From the NCBI GenBank assembly GCA_900770215.1, contig CAAGJW010000071.1:1-56024 (forward strand): a stretch of DNA of 56,024 nucleotides, read 5' to 3'. Below, one piece after another: positions 7,770 to 16,163 of this stretch. The notes beneath the pieces were generated by a model. It worked only from the letters and a program-made list of their open reading frames with translations. It did not search any database and was not told where the DNA came from. The translations under genes and the position numbers were made by a program. The DNA comes from Bacteroidales bacterium. GTDB lineage: Bacteria; Bacteroidota; Bacteroidia; Bacteroidales; Muribaculaceae. Every line of letters starts with the position of its first letter. Within the stretch, counting starts at the first letter, position 1.

Positions 7770-9515
7770 ATGGGAAAAAAGCTAAGAAACCTGGCTCTTG
7801 CAGCCCTGGCCATAGGGCTTGCAACTCCGGCGGCCATCACGGGCCAGTCGAAGAAGCAGAGCGACGATGCTGCGGTGATACGCAACCTGGATATATTCAA
7901 CTCGATCTACAAGGAGCTGAACACCTTCTATGTCGACACGCTCGATGCCAAGGAGACCATAACGACGGCCATCAACGGCATGCTCGACAATATCGACCCC
8001 TACACCGAGTATATCCCGGCCGAAGACCAGGACGACTTTATGGTGATATCGACGGGCGAGTATGGCGGCATAGGGTCCTACATCATGACGCGCCGCGACA
8101 GCACGGGCGTGTGCATAAGCGAGCCCTACGAGGGCAGCCCGGCAGCCAAGGCGGGCCTCAAGCCGGGCGACCGCATTCTGGCCATCGATGGCGACACGGC
8201 CACCAAGTGGAAAGACGGGCAGGTGAGCAAGCGGCTGAAGGGGCAGGCCAACACGCAACTCAAGCTCACGGTGGTGCGCCCCTATGTGACCGACAGCGTG
8301 AAGACTTTCACCATCACGCGCGAAAAGATAAAGGTGAACCCGGTGCCCTACTATGGCGTGACCCATGGCAACCTGGGCTACATCAATGTCACTACCTACA
8401 ACGAGCACACGGCCGAGCAGGTGAAGGCCGCCGTCGAGGCCTTGATGCAGAACCCGGCTGTGAAATGCCTGGTGCTCGACCTGCGCGGCAACGGCGGCGG
8501 CCTGGTCGACGAGGCGGTGAAGATGATAGGCTTCTTTGTGCCTAAGGGCACCGAAGTGCTTCAGACTAAGGGACGCAACACGCTGAATTTCAAATCCTAC
8601 AAGACCACCGAGGAGCCCATAGCACCCACCATGCCGCTGGTGGTGATGGTCGACGGTGGCTCGGCCAGCGCCAGCGAGATCACCGCCGGCGCCCTGCAGG
8701 ACTTGGACCGCGCTGTGGTGGTGGGCTCCCGCTCGTTTGGCAAGGGGCTCGTGCAGCAAACGCGCCAGCTGCCCTTCGACGGGCTGCTCAAGGTGACCGT
8801 GGCCAAGTATTACATACCCAGCGGCCGTCTCATCCAGGAAATTGACTACTCGCACCGCAACGCCGACGGCGAGGCCCAGCGCATCCCCGACAGCCTCACC
8901 ACCGTGTATCACACGGCCCACGGCCGCGAGGTGCGCGACGGCGGCGGCATCACCCCCGATATCAAGGTGACCTATCCCGAGCTCAACCGCTTGGTCTACA
9001 ACATCGTGCGCGACAACTGGGCCTTTGACTTCGCCACCAAGTATGCCGCCGAGCACGCCAGCATTGCTCCGGCCAGCGAGTTCACCGTCACCGACGAGAT
9101 ATTCGGCGAGTTCAAGAAGTTTATCGACCCCAAGCGGTTCAACTACGACAAGGTGTGCGAGCAGGGACTGAGCCAGCTCAAGAAAACCGCTGAGGTAGAG
9201 GGCTACATGAACGACTCGACCAAGGCCGAGTTTGCCAAGCTCGAGAAGCTGCTCAAGCACAACCTCGATCACGACCTCGACAACAACCGCAAGGCTATAT
9301 CGCAGGTGCTCTCGGGCGAGATATTGAAACGATACTACTACCAGCGTGGCGTGATAGAGAACTCGCTCAACAGCGACGAGGCACTCGACAAGACCGAGGC
9401 CATGATCACGAAGCCCGGCGAGTATGAGCGCCTGCTCAACCTCGACGGCAAGGGTGCCGTGGGGCAGTCTGGCGCCAAGAAGAAAGCCGCCGGCAAGAAG
9501 AAAAAGAGCAAGTGA
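7770..9515 (+). CDS. S41 family C-terminal processing peptidase (CtpA/Prc-like)
   Basis: 581 residues. Residues 1-25 form a signal peptide (basic start, then LALAALAIGLATPAAITG), so the enzyme acts in the periplasm. A PDZ domain lies around 90-170 (EYGGIGSYI, then GSPAAKAGLKPGDRIL), and the S41 protease core follows. The catalytic serine lies in the motif GGSASASE (296-303) and the catalytic lysine is Lys325 in SFGKGLVQ; the G-G-G-L-V-D-E motif near 245 forms the substrate pocket. The family trims or degrades periplasmic proteins with unfolded or exposed C-termini. The last residues are an alanine/lysine-rich tail (KKKAAGKKKKSK). It is monocistronic as seen. Family and catalytic residues are clear. 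Confidence 0.93.
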   Translation: MGKKLRNLALAALAIGLATPAAITGQSKKQSDDAAVIRNLDIFNSIYKELNTFYVDTLDAKETITTAINGMLDNIDPYTEYIPAEDQDDFMVISTGEYGGIGSYIMTRRDSTGVCISEPYEGSPAAKAGLKPGDRILAIDGDTATKWKDGQVSKRLKGQANTQLKLTVVRPYVTDSVKTFTITREKIKVNPVPYYGVTHGNLGYINVTTYNEHTAEQVKAAVEALMQNPAVKCLVLDLRGNGGGLVDEAVKMIGFFVPKGTEVLQTKGRNTLNFKSYKTTEEPIAPTMPLVVMVDGGSASASEITAGALQDLDRAVVVGSRSFGKGLVQQTRQLPFDGLLKVTVAKYYIPSGRLIQEIDYSHRNADGEAQRIPDSLTTVYHTAHGREVRDGGGITPDIKVTYPELNRLVYNIVRDNWAFDFATKYAAEHASIAPASEFTVTDEIFGEFKKFIDPKRFNYDKVCEQGLSQLKKTAEVEGYMNDSTKAEFAKLEKLLKHNLDHDLDNNRKAISQVLSGEILKRYYYQRGVIENSLNSDEALDKTEAMITKPGEYERLLNLDGKGAVGQSGAKKKAAGKKKKSK

Positions 9516-9742
9516 GGGGAGGAAAAAAGGGCGATTGGTCGAGAAAATCGACCTTTGTGCCGAAAAAACTTGCACAACACAAGCTTGTAGCTCACCTTTG
9601 CAGCAACACACAAGACGAAAAACAAATGAAATTTTGTTTTTTCATTTAACATCATGTTTTAGGTTTGTTTAGGGTTAAAGGTTAACCGAAAAAATTTAAT
9701 TCCTATAAAAAACTGGTTAAAGGAAGTTTTTTTTAAACTACG

Positions 9743-9779
9743 GGAGGAAGTCTCACACAACGGGGCTTCCTTCTTTTTT
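9743..9779 (+). terminator. Rho-independent terminator, about 230 bp downstream of the S41 protease
   Basis: GGAGGAAG (9743-9750) pairs with CTTCCTTC (9766-9773, one G-U) and is followed by TTTTTT. Its distance from the protease stop suggests a long 3' UTR or a separate short RNA. Confidence 0.7.
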
Positions 9780-9895
9780 GTGTGGCTGGTGCCTGCCGCA
9801 TTGCCGAGGAGGGTGAAACGGCAGGCCCGGCGCAGGCCTTGACGCCCTCGCGCAAGGGCTGAAACACAAAAGGATAAAATAAAATTGCCCTCGGT

Positions 9896-9926
9896 TTTGG
9901 TGTTAGACCGAAAATTGTTACCTTTG
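9896..9926 (+). promoter_or_regulatory. Promoter of the PpiD-like gene
   Basis: TTTG at 9896-9899, a 19-nt spacer, then TACCTTTG at 9919-9926: a perfect Bacteroidetes promoter 69 nt before the start codon. Confidence 0.75.
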
Positions 9927-9994
9927 CGTGTTTCTTTGGCAAAAAATGCTAAATAGAACGAAAATAAGGAAATAAAACAAAACTTTATTAAATA

Positions 9995-12127
9995 ATGGCA
10001 GCATTAGAGAAAATTAGGAAAAGAGCTGTGATTCTGACGATTGTGATAGGCGCCGGCCTTCTCGCCTTCATTCTTGAGGAGGGTGTGCGCGCATCGCAGT
10101 CATTCTTCAACGACACCACAGCCGCTCGCGTGGGCAGCGACAAGATCGGCGTCCAGGAATTCAACCAACGCTATGAGCAAATGACCCAAGACAACCAAAA
10201 CCAGCAAAACAAGCAAGACGCCGCTGTTGAGCAGCAACAACTGCTCACACAGATGGAGATGGAGACCCTGCTCGACAACGAGTGCGAGGCCAACTCTATC
10301 GACGTGAGCGACGACGAGCTCTCGATGGTGGTCAACAACAGCCAGATGGGTCAGCAGATGACACAATACATCGCTCAGCAGCTGGGCCAGAACATACAGT
10401 CGCCCGCTCAACTCGACCGCATGATACAAGCCAACCCCGAGAAATTCCAACTCGTGGCAGGCAAGTGGAACGAGATGAAGAAGCAGGCCAGCGACATGCT
10501 GCGCTCGAGCGTGCTCCAATACATGGTCTCTAACGCCATTCAGCCCAACGACCTCGAGCTGAGCGTGATGAACGCCGAGAACAGCGACACCTACGAGGTG
10601 AGCTTCGCCAAGAAGGACTACTCGACGGTGGCCACCGACAAGAAATACCAGCCCAGCCAGAGTGAGATCGAGGCTGTGTACAACCAGTACAAGAACCTGT
10701 GGAAGATCAACGACCCGCAGGCCCGCTTGCACTATGTGGCCGTCAACATCGCGCCCAGCAAGGCCGACCTGGCAGCCGCCCAGAAGGTGATCGACAAGGC
10801 CAAGGCCGTGATTGCCGGTCCCAACGGCGTCGACTCGCTCAAGAACATAAGCGAGTTCAGCAGCATCCAGAATAGCAAGATCACCCTGGAGCAGGCCAAG
10901 CAGTTTGCCCAGCAGATGGGCGACTCGTCGTTTACCGCCTTTGTGAGCGGCGGCGCCAAGGGTGCAACCCACTTCTTTGACAAGGGCAACAACCACGTGA
11001 TCTTTAAGATTACCGACGTGGCTCAGCTCACCGACACTGCCAAGGTGGTGATCGTGGAGGTGCAAGGCGATAAGGCCAAGCAGAACAAGGTGCTGGCCGC
11101 CCTCAACGCCGGCCAGGACGTGAGCAAGATGCAAGGTGTACAGGTCACTCCCGAACAGCCCATGCAGGTGCAGAACCCGCAACTGAGCGACAGCCTGAGA
11201 AATCAAATCGAGGCCAACTCGACAACCGGCAAGTACTTTGTGCTGCAAAGCGATGCCAAGAACGGTGCAGCCCTGATGAAGGTGAACAGCGCCGTGAAGA
11301 AGACCTTCTACTCGCTGGCCGTGTCGAGCTACGAGGTGGTGGCAAGCACGCAGACGAGCACCAGCACACAAGACAAGCTCCAGGCCTTCTTGAACAAGAA
11401 CAAGACGGCAGCCGCCTTTGAGAAGAATGCAGCCAAGTATGGCTATGCAGCCCAGGAGGCATTTGTCAACTCGGCCACTGCACAGCTGGGCGGCAACCCG
11501 CAATTTGGCATGCCCGGCATCACCAACTCGCGCAAGGCCATAAAGTGGGCCCTCACCGAGGGCAAGAAAGGCAGCGTGTCGAATATCTTCACCGACAACA
11601 ACGACGTGCTCGTGGCCGTGGCTCTCGACGATATCTACGACGGCGACTTCCTGCCGCTCACCGACCCCGAGGTGCTCACCTTCTGCACCAACAAGGCCCG
11701 CGCCCTCAAGATAGCCAAGGCCATGGAGGCCCAGTACAAGGGTAAAGCCAGCAATGTGGCCGGCTATGCCAAGCTCTTCGGCACCACGCCCGATGTGACA
11801 AGCGTCACCTTCGGCAACGACCAGGTGATGAAGATCAACACCACTCCGCTCAGCCTCGACGGCCAGGAGGGCGACGGCGGCTTCATAGGCCGCGTGGCCG
11901 CTGCCAAGCAGGGCAAGACCTATGTGTGGGCCGGCAACAGCGCCATCTATGCCTTCACGGTGACCAAGACCACCAAGAGCGCCATGAAGCTCAAGAAGGA
12001 AGAGCTCAAGAACCGCTGGATGATGCAATATGGCATCATTTCCAACCAGCAGATGGGCATCGACCGCTTCACGGGCGTGCTCATGACCTCGAAGAAGATC
12101 AAAAACAATCTCGTGAAGTTCCAGTAA
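9995..12127 (+). CDS. PpiD-like membrane-anchored periplasmic chaperone (SurA N-terminal domain)
   Basis: 710 residues. A short cytoplasmic start (ALEKIRKRA) is followed by one membrane segment (about 12-28, VILTIVIGAGLLAFILE), then the typical SurA_N_3 entry (ARVGSDKIGVQEFNQRYEQM), so the bulk lies in the periplasm. The long glutamine-rich helical region (65-150) fits the chaperone part. The parvulin region expected around 250-380 is present in length (LHYVAVNIAPSKADLAAAQ onward) but lacks clear parvulin active-site motifs, so isomerase activity may be lost, as in E. coli PpiD. It would help newly exported proteins fold near the Sec translocon. It is followed by a strong terminator. Confidence 0.85.
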   Translation: MAALEKIRKRAVILTIVIGAGLLAFILEEGVRASQSFFNDTTAARVGSDKIGVQEFNQRYEQMTQDNQNQQNKQDAAVEQQQLLTQMEMETLLDNECEANSIDVSDDELSMVVNNSQMGQQMTQYIAQQLGQNIQSPAQLDRMIQANPEKFQLVAGKWNEMKKQASDMLRSSVLQYMVSNAIQPNDLELSVMNAENSDTYEVSFAKKDYSTVATDKKYQPSQSEIEAVYNQYKNLWKINDPQARLHYVAVNIAPSKADLAAAQKVIDKAKAVIAGPNGVDSLKNISEFSSIQNSKITLEQAKQFAQQMGDSSFTAFVSGGAKGATHFFDKGNNHVIFKITDVAQLTDTAKVVIVEVQGDKAKQNKVLAALNAGQDVSKMQGVQVTPEQPMQVQNPQLSDSLRNQIEANSTTGKYFVLQSDAKNGAALMKVNSAVKKTFYSLAVSSYEVVASTQTSTSTQDKLQAFLNKNKTAAAFEKNAAKYGYAAQEAFVNSATAQLGGNPQFGMPGITNSRKAIKWALTEGKKGSVSNIFTDNNDVLVAVALDDIYDGDFLPLTDPEVLTFCTNKARALKIAKAMEAQYKGKASNVAGYAKLFGTTPDVTSVTFGNDQVMKINTTPLSLDGQEGDGGFIGRVAAAKQGKTYVWAGNSAIYAFTVTKTTKSAMKLKKEELKNRWMMQYGIISNQQMGIDRFTGVLMTSKKIKNNLVKFQ

Positions 12128-12171
12128 CCACACTGCAAGCTATAAACGACACCGTTTCAACTCCCGCATAC

Positions 12172-12205
12172 AATGCCGCCAGCCGCAACGCTGGCGGCAT
12201 TTTTT
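12172..12205 (+). terminator. Terminator of the PpiD-like gene
   Basis: AATGCCGCCAGC (12172-12183) pairs perfectly with GCTGGCGGCATT (12190-12201) around a six-base loop, followed by a T-run. Confidence 0.9.
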
Positions 12206-12331
12206 GCCCCGGGCGTTGTAGAAATCGAAAATATTGCTTAATTTTACACGCATATAAACAGAAATCGCACTCTCACACTGCCTTGCCGCCGCAAGCATCG
12301 CAGCAGGGCAGGCACAAACAATCACAACACT

Positions 12332-12757
12332 ATGGCCACTATCAACGAAGTACAGGACGAAATCATCGAAGAGTTTGAAGGCTTTACCGACTGGATGGAC
12401 AAGTACCAGCTCATCATCGACATGGGCAATGCCATGCCGGCACTCGACGAGAAATACAAAACCCCCGACAACCTCATCGACGGCTGCCAGAGCCGCGTGT
12501 GGCTGCAGGCCGACTATGAAGACGGCAAGGTGGTGTTCAAGGCCGACAGCGATGCCATCATCGTCAAGGGCATCATCTCGATGCTGGTGCGGGTGCTCAA
12601 CGGCCGCACCCCGCAAGAGATACTCGACGCCGACCTCTACTTTATCGACCGCATCGGGCTGCACGAGCACCTGTCGCCCACCCGCAGCAACGGGCTGCTG
12701 GCCATGGTGAAGAAAATCATGGCCTATGCTGTGGCCTTCAAGGCGATGAGCCACTGA
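12332..12757 (+). CDS. sufE: SufE-family cysteine desulfuration protein
   Basis: 141 residues covering one complete SufE domain. The sulfur-accepting Cys52 lies in the family motif IDGCQSRVW. The N-terminal EEFEGFTDWMDKYQLIIDMG and the later R-V-L-N-G-x-T-P-Q-E-I match SufE. The protein takes persulfide sulfur from the cysteine desulfurase SufS and passes it to the SufBCD scaffold for iron-sulfur cluster assembly in the cytoplasm. It stands alone here, away from other suf genes, between a terminator and the first peptide transporter. Confidence 0.9.
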   Translation: MATINEVQDEIIEEFEGFTDWMDKYQLIIDMGNAMPALDEKYKTPDNLIDGCQSRVWLQADYEDGKVVFKADSDAIIVKGIISMLVRVLNGRTPQEILDADLYFIDRIGLHEHLSPTRSNGLLAMVKKIMAYAVAFKAMSH

Positions 12758-12833
12758 GGCCACGGCACTGAGGCACAGCTACACACAGCACGCAATCTTT
12801 TTAATTAACTCCATAAAACATCCATTACACATT

Positions 12834-14396
12834 ATGTTCAAAAACCATCCCAAGGGGTTGATCCCCGCCGCCCTGAGCAACATGGGCGAACGCTTTGGCT
12901 ATTACATCATGAATGCAGTGCTGCTGCTGTTCTTGTGCTCCAAGTTTGGCTTGAGCGACGAGACGAGCGGCATCATCTATTCGGTATTTTATGCCTTGAT
13001 CTATGTGCTGAGCCTCTTCGGCGGCTTCATTGCCGACCGCACGCAAAACTACAAGGGCACCATCATGGCTGGCCTGGTGGTGATGGCATCGGGCTACGTG
13101 CTGCTGTCGATACCCATCATGTCGACCGCGGGCAACATCGGGTGGCTGCTGCCTTTCACCTGCTTTGCCTTGCTGCTCATCGCCTTTGGCAACGGCCTGT
13201 TCAAGGGCAACCTGCAAGCCATCGTGGGCCAGCTCTACGACAACTTTGAGGCCGAGGCAGCCAAGAAGGGCCCCGAGGCCGTGAAGGCCGTGCAGGGCAA
13301 GCGCGACTCGGGCTTCCAAATCTTCTACGTGTTTATCAACGTGGGCGGCCTGGTGGCTCCCTTCATTGCTCCCTACCTGCGCCAGTGGTGGCTGGGTACC
13401 AAGGGACTGCTCTACAATGCCGAGTTGCCGGCCTTGTGCCACAAGTTCATTGAGAACCGCGCCGGCATGACTGGCGAGGAGAGCAGCAACCTGCTCAAGC
13501 TCATGCACGACGTGGGCGGCAATGTGAACGACATGGCCGCTGCATGCACGGGCTATCTCGACGCCTTCAACACTGGTGTGCACTACTCGTTTATCGCCAG
13601 TGTGGTGGCCATGCTCATCTCGCTGGCCATCTTCATCGCCTACAAGCGCATCTTCCCCACGCCGGCCAAGAAGGAGGCAGCCGCCTCAGTTGAATACACT
13701 CCCGAGGAGAAGGCAGCCATGGGCAAGGAAATCAAGCAGCGCATGTATGCCCTGTTTGCCGTGTTGGGCATCGCCATCTTCTTCTGGTTCTCGTTCCACC
13801 AGAATGGGCAGTCGCTCAGCGTCTTTGCCCGCGACTTTGTGAAGACCGACTCGATAGCACCCGAGATATGGCAGGCCGTGAACCCCTTCTTTGTGATCGT
13901 GCTCACGCCCATTATCATGTGGATATTTGGCGTGCTGGGTCGCCGCGGCAAGACGATATCCACGCCGCGCAAGATTGCCTACGGCATGTTTATCGCCGGC
14001 CTGGCCTACTTGTTCCTCATGATTTTCTCCATGGTCAATCACTATCCCTCGGGCGAGCAGTTCAAGCTCATGAGCGTCACGGCCAAGGAGAGCATGAAGG
14101 CTGGCCCGTGGGTGCTCATCGTCACCTATTTCTTCCTCACGGTGGCCGAGCTGTTTATCTCGCCGCTGGGCCTGTCGTTTGTGTCGAAGGTGGCTCCCAA
14201 GCACCTGCAGGGTGTGTGCCAGGGCTTGTGGCTGGGTGCCACGGCAGTGGGCAACCTGCTCATCTGGATAGGCCCGCTCATGTACAACAAGCTGCCCTTG
14301 TGGGAGTGCTGGGGCGTCTTCCTGGTGGTGTGCCTGGTGTCGATGGGCGTGATGCTGGGCATGGTGAAATGGCTCGAGCGCGTGACGAGCGAATGA
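12834..14396 (+). CDS. POT/PTR2 family proton-coupled peptide transporter, first of a pair
   Basis: 520 residues with about 12-14 membrane segments. POT signatures are visible: GERFGYY at 18-24, GGFIADR in the first loop and FKGNLQAIVGQLYD in the region after the fourth helix. The usual ExxERFxYY proton-coupling motif reads NMGERFGYY, with Asn16 in place of the first Glu. A long hydrophilic insertion (about 138-160 and 195-245) separates helices in the middle. It imports di- and tripeptides with protons through the inner membrane in characterised relatives. The next gene is a paralogue with the same Asn substitution. Transport family is clear; substrate is inferred. Confidence 0.88.
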   Translation: MFKNHPKGLIPAALSNMGERFGYYIMNAVLLLFLCSKFGLSDETSGIIYSVFYALIYVLSLFGGFIADRTQNYKGTIMAGLVVMASGYVLLSIPIMSTAGNIGWLLPFTCFALLLIAFGNGLFKGNLQAIVGQLYDNFEAEAAKKGPEAVKAVQGKRDSGFQIFYVFINVGGLVAPFIAPYLRQWWLGTKGLLYNAELPALCHKFIENRAGMTGEESSNLLKLMHDVGGNVNDMAAACTGYLDAFNTGVHYSFIASVVAMLISLAIFIAYKRIFPTPAKKEAAASVEYTPEEKAAMGKEIKQRMYALFAVLGIAIFFWFSFHQNGQSLSVFARDFVKTDSIAPEIWQAVNPFFVIVLTPIIMWIFGVLGRRGKTISTPRKIAYGMFIAGLAYLFLMIFSMVNHYPSGEQFKLMSVTAKESMKAGPWVLIVTYFFLTVAELFISPLGLSFVSKVAPKHLQGVCQGLWLGATAVGNLLIWIGPLMYNKLPLWECWGVFLVVCLVSMGVMLGMVKWLERVTSE

Positions 14397-14453
14397 TGAC
14401 CGCCTGTGTCGCGTCGTGAGCCGTGAGCCACGCGCACGATGAAGCATAGCAAC

Positions 14454-14490
14454 AAAAAGTCGCAGGATATTATCACCTTGCGACTTTTTT
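14454..14490 (+). terminator. Terminator between the two peptide transporter genes
   Basis: AAAAAGTCGCA (14454-14464) pairs with TGCGACTTTTT (14479-14489), eleven perfect pairs with T-run. A -7-like TAATTTTG follows at 14495-14502, so the second transporter probably has its own promoter. Confidence 0.85.
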
Positions 14491-14533
14491 TTAGTAATTT
14501 TGTGATAGTACAACTTTAAAACAGAAAATCGTT

Positions 14534-16048
14534 ATGTTTGAAAATCAACCAAAAGGACTTTGGGCATTGTCGCTTGCCAACACGGGCGAGCGCTTTGGTT
14601 ACTACACCATGATTGCCGTGTTCGTGTTGTTTTTGAAAGCCAATTTTGGCCTGAGTGCAGGAGCTGCAGGGGCCATCTACAGTATCTTTATGGGCATGGT
14701 CTATTTCCTGCCCTTTGTGGGCGGCATCATGGCCGACAAGTATGGCTATGGCAAGATGGTGACCTTGGGCATCGTGGTCATGTTTCTGGGCTACCTGTTT
14801 CTGGCCGTGCCGCTGGGCGGCAACACGGTGGCCCTGGTGGCCATGCTCGCCGCTCTTGCCCTCATCAGCCTGGGCACAGGCCTGTTTAAGGGCAACCTGC
14901 AGGTGATGGTGGGCAACCTCTACGACGACCCGCGCTACAGCGACCGCCGCGACTCGGGCTTCAGCATCTTCTACATGGCTATCAACATAGGTTCGCTCTT
15001 TGCGCCCACTGCCGCCATAGGCATCATGCATTATGTGCAATCGCGGTTTGGCGTGAGCGTGAACGACTCCTATCACTATGCCTTCGGCATCGCCTGCTTG
15101 TCGCTCATTCTCTCTATAGCTATCTACTACGCCTTCCGCGGCACCTTCCGCCAGACCGAGAACATAAGCAGCAAGAGCAGTGCGAGCGAGCAGGTTGAGG
15201 AGATCTCCAAGGAGGAGACCAAGAGTCGCATCACGGCCCTGTGCCTCGTGTTTGCGGTGGTCATCTTCTTCTGGATGGCCTTCCAGCAAAATGGCCTCAC
15301 GCTCACGCTCTTTGCCGACGAGTTCACGGCCAAGACGTCGTCGGGCCTGCAGAGCATGGCCTTCGACGTGTGGAACCTGGTGCTGCTCATCTTCATTGTC
15401 TATGCCCTCTTTGGTCTTTTCCAGAGCAAGCGTGCCAAGGGGCGTGTAATCTCGGCCCTCGTCATCGTGGCCAGTGCCGCGGTGCTCGTCTACCGCTACA
15501 TGCACCTCACGGGCAGCATCGATATTGCAGCTCCTATCTTCCAGCACTTCAACCCCTGCTTTGTGGTGATGCTCACGCCCGTGAGCATAGCGCTCTTCGG
15601 CTCGCTGGCCAAGAAGGGCAAGGAGCCGAGTGCACCGCGCAAGATTGCACTGGGCATGCTCGTGGCTGCTGCAGCCTATGTGATCATGATGGTGGGCTCG
15701 ATAGGCTTGCTCTCGCCTGCCCAGCAGAAGGCTGCTGGCGATGCAGCCACATTTGCATCTCCCAACTGGCTCATCTTCACCTATATGACCCTCACCTTCG
15801 GCGAGCTGCTATTGTCGCCCATAGGCATCTCGTTTGTGAGCAAGGTGGCACCGCCCAAGTACAAGGGCATGATGATGGGCGGATGGTTTGTGGCCACCGC
15901 CGTGGGCAACCTGCTGGTGAGCGTGGGCGGCTTCTTGTGGGGCAGCCTGCCGCTTTGGAGCGTGTGGTGCGTCTTTGTGGTGCTGTGCCTGCTCTCGGCC
16001 CTGTTCATGTTCTGCATCATGAAGCGGCTGGAGAAAGTCGCCAAGTAG
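14534..16048 (+). CDS. POT/PTR2 family proton-coupled peptide transporter, second of a pair
   Basis: 504 residues, 12-14 membrane segments, clearly related to the upstream gene (both begin M-F-x-N-x-P-K-G-L). The POT motif again reads NTGERFGYY (16-24) with Asn16 instead of Glu. GGIMADKYGYGK, FKGNLQVMVGNLYDD and the late FGELLLSPIGISFVSKVAP are typical of the family. It differs from its neighbour in the central loop (a charged segment SEQVEEISKEETKSR near 215-230), so it may have a different peptide preference. A terminator separates the two genes and a -7 element precedes this one, suggesting independent regulation. Confidence 0.88.
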   Translation: MFENQPKGLWALSLANTGERFGYYTMIAVFVLFLKANFGLSAGAAGAIYSIFMGMVYFLPFVGGIMADKYGYGKMVTLGIVVMFLGYLFLAVPLGGNTVALVAMLAALALISLGTGLFKGNLQVMVGNLYDDPRYSDRRDSGFSIFYMAINIGSLFAPTAAIGIMHYVQSRFGVSVNDSYHYAFGIACLSLILSIAIYYAFRGTFRQTENISSKSSASEQVEEISKEETKSRITALCLVFAVVIFFWMAFQQNGLTLTLFADEFTAKTSSGLQSMAFDVWNLVLLIFIVYALFGLFQSKRAKGRVISALVIVASAAVLVYRYMHLTGSIDIAAPIFQHFNPCFVVMLTPVSIALFGSLAKKGKEPSAPRKIALGMLVAAAAYVIMMVGSIGLLSPAQQKAAGDAATFASPNWLIFTYMTLTFGELLLSPIGISFVSKVAPPKYKGMMMGGWFVATAVGNLLVSVGGFLWGSLPLWSVWCVFVVLCLLSALFMFCIMKRLEKVAK

Positions 16049-16084
16049 CAGCGCGACGCATGAAACGATAAAAATAATATGAGT

Positions 16085-16141
16085 GCGTGTGACACATGGG
16101 CAGTAAGGGCAACAGCTGCTGCCGGTGTCACACGCTTTTTT
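16085..16141 (+). terminator. Terminator of the second peptide transporter gene
   Basis: GCGTGTGACAC (16085-16095) pairs perfectly with GTGTCACACGC (16125-16135), with GGCAG/CTGCC pairing inside the long loop, followed by six T. It ends 22 nt before the start of the esterase gene. Confidence 0.85.
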
Positions 16142-16163
16142 CTTCACATTACTTGCACACACG

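Larger units (their letters stand above)
9516..9994. other. Intergenic region with terminator, promoter and AT-rich repeats
   Basis: 479 bp without a convincing gene. 9600-9740 is AT-rich with a hairpin AAATGAA/TTTCATTT near 9626-9650 and a repeated GGTTAAAGG (about 9674 and 9713). A terminator is at 9743-9779 and the promoter of the chaperone gene is at 9896-9926. A short transcript ending at the terminator is possible, but I see no consensus promoter for it. Confidence 0.5.

Noticed and set aside
7782..9611. 609-codon open frame antisense to the S41 protease
   Set aside because: It is a GC-rich shadow of a clearly recognised gene, has no signal or domain, and its composition (His, Val, Leu, Ala-rich) is typical of antisense frames here.
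10100..12133. 677-codon open frame antisense to the PpiD-like gene
   Set aside because: Same reason: reverse-strand shadow of a well-supported gene with a promoter and terminator on the plus strand.
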